Positions 5,103 to 6,352 of a DNA stretch of 6,352 nucleotides are shown piece by piece. The DNA is from Bacteroidales bacterium (lineage in GTDB: Bacteria > Bacteroidota > Bacteroidia > Bacteroidales > UBA7960), in contig SKSI01000055.1 of the NCBI GenBank assembly GCA_007123065.1, positions 1 to 6,352 on the forward strand, written 5' to 3'. Within the stretch, counting starts at the first letter, position 1. The number at the start of each line of letters is the position of its first letter. The notes under the pieces were generated by a model. It did not search any database, had not been told where the DNA came from, and saw only the letters and a list, made by a program, of their open reading frames with translations. The translations under genes were made by a program, and so were the position numbers.

Positions 5103-6352
5103 TTAAACATTCTTTGCAATATCTTTCCGGAAATACATATCACGAAAATCCACCTTCTGTGCAAGCTGATAGGCGGCGAGCCTTGCATTTTTTACACTAT
5201 CGGCCAATGCGGTAATGGCCATCACCCTTCCGCCGTTCGTCAGCAATCGGTCTCCGGACTGCCTTGCTCCCGCGAGGAAAATGTGTGTTTTTTCAGAGGC
5301 CTCCGGTGTATGAATCGGGTATCCTTTTTCATAGGTCCCCGGATAACCACCGCTGCACAGCATAACGGTAACTGCAGTTTGCGGTGCCACTTCAATTGAG
5401 TAGGATGCCAGGTTGCCCTTACAACAATCCACCATCAGTTCGACCAGATCGGAACGCAACCTTGGGATGATCGCCTCCGTTTCAGGGTCGCCGAGCCGAA
5501 CATTGTATTCTATCACGTATGGGTTTCCTTTTACGACCATCAGTCCAAAAAAGATAAAACCGCAGTAAGGGATTCCTTCTGTTTTCAATCCGTTGACGGT
5601 TGGAACGATCACCCGTTCCTCGATCCGCTTCATAAGCGCTTTGTCAAGCAAAGGGACCGGACTTACAGCGCCCATACCGCCGGTATTCGGACCTGTATCA
5701 TTATCACCAACACGCTTATAGTCCTGTGCGGAGGGCAGGATACAGTAAGAATTGCCATCGGTGGCAACAAAAACCGACAGTTCTTCGCCTTCGAGAAACT
5801 CTTCAACGACAACCGTGCTGGAGGCTTCTCCAAAAAGTCTGCCTTTCAGCATATCGTCTAAAACAGACTTTGCTTCCTTTTTGCTTTGGGTGATCACCAC
5901 CCCTTTGCCTGCAGCCAGGCCATCGGCCTTAATTACATAAGGAGACCGGCCGTTTTCAATAAAGGCGAGGGCCTCCTCTGCCTGTGTGCTGTTAAATGAT
6001 TGGTAAGCAGCCGTAGGGATCCCGTGTCTTTTCATAAATGTTTTGGCAAATGCCTTGCTGCCTTCAAGTCGCGCACCCGCTGTTTCCGGACCCATCACAA
6101 GAATGTGGCTGAGTGTGTCATCATTCCTGAAATGATCGGCAATTCCATGCACCAGGGGTGCTTCCGGACCCACAACCAGCAGATCGATTTTTTCTTTCAG
6201 GGCAAATGCCCCTACTTTGGAAGCGTCCAGAATATCCAGATCTTCGTTGGAGCCGCAAAGAGCCGTTCCGGCATTCCCGGGTGCGATAAATAGCTTAGAA
6301 CAATGGGGGCTTTGTGAAATTTTCCATGCCATCGCATGTTCGCGTCCACCAC
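5103..6352 (-). CDS. purD: Phosphoribosylamine-glycine ligase PurD (5' end outside window)
   Basis: PurD joins phosphoribosylamine and glycine with ATP to give GAR, step 2 of purine synthesis, in the cytoplasm. The frame is open to the right edge. The codons before the internal ATG at 6332 encode GGREHA, which with MAWKI forms the conserved N-terminal GGREHAxAWK motif. The true start is therefore roughly ten residues beyond the window, and 415 residues are visible. Numbering from the first complete codon, the N domain runs to about 100 (APGNAGT, VVGPEAPL). The ATP-grasp domain follows with YVIKADGLAAGKGVVI (138-153), GPNTGGMGAVSP (220-231) and the metal-binding EYNVRLGDPETEA (281-293). The C domain (about 330-415) includes MLCSGGYPGTYEKG. 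In the EYNVR-GDPE motif a leucine replaces the usual phenylalanine or methionine, a conservative change. The coding region ends 20 bases before the membrane-protein gene. Confidence 0.96.
   Translation of the reverse strand, partial: GGREHAMAWKISQSPHCSKLFIAPGNAGTALCGSNEDLDILDASKVGAFALKEKIDLLVVGPEAPLVHGIADHFRNDDTLSHILVMGPETAGARLEGSKAFAKTFMKRHGIPTAAYQSFNSTQAEEALAFIENGRSPYVIKADGLAAGKGVVITQSKKEAKSVLDDMLKGRLFGEASSTVVVEEFLEGEELSVFVATDGNSYCILPSAQDYKRVGDNDTGPNTGGMGAVSPVPLLDKALMKRIEERVIVPTVNGLKTEGIPYCGFIFFGLMVVKGNPYVIEYNVRLGDPETEAIIPRLRSDLVELMVDCCKGNLASYSIEVAPQTAVTVMLCSGGYPGTYEKGYPIHTPEASEKTHIFLAGARQSGDRLLTNGGRVMAITALADSVKNARLAAYQLAQKVDFRDMYFRKDIAKNV

Noticed and set aside
6330..6332. ATG at 6332-6330 as the purD start
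   Set aside because: The upstream in-frame codons encode GGREHA, an essential part of the PurD N-terminal motif, so this ATG is an internal methionine.

Overview
The window reads as chromosomal housekeeping DNA from a member of the Bacteroidota, probably uncultured. Three things point there. Two upstream regions carry the Bacteroidota sigma factor signature TAnnTTTG (one with a well-spaced TTTG). The genes start behind A/T-rich leaders instead of clear Shine-Dalgarno sequences. The membrane protein also resembles a family I know only from this phylum. GC content looks intermediate. Every gene I can support is on the minus strand, so the window is best read from right to left.

In transcription order: purD (5103-6352, 5' end outside the window) is followed after 20 bases by a polytopic membrane protein resembling DUF6427 (4078-5082). 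A 137-base AT-rich gap (3941-4077) holds a likely promoter. Then come purQ (3242-3940), rnhB (2625-3257, overlapping purQ by 16 bases) and tex (451-2592, 32 bases after rnhB). The last gap (263-450) holds a textbook Bacteroidota promoter followed by a 21-base-period tandem repeat. After it begins a coiled-coil protein of the DUF3782 / PD-(D/E)XK-associated type (1-262), whose C-terminal part lies beyond the left edge.

Functionally, purD and purQ supply steps 2 and 4 (glutaminase subunit) of de novo purine synthesis, with an uncharacterised membrane protein beside purD. RnhB removes ribonucleotides and RNA from DNA, and Tex is a nucleic-acid-binding transcription accessory factor. No RNA gene, CRISPR array, insertion sequence or prophage is visible.

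I do not see a clearly new multi-gene system. The most unusual structure is the leader of the left-edge gene. Three identical near-palindromic boxes, TGACAGGTCA, sit exactly 21 bases apart between the predicted transcription start and the start codon, and the promoter-proximal box also forms half of a perfect 7-bp hairpin. This looks like a dedicated operator or RNA-level control element, although a dispersed genomic repeat is possible.
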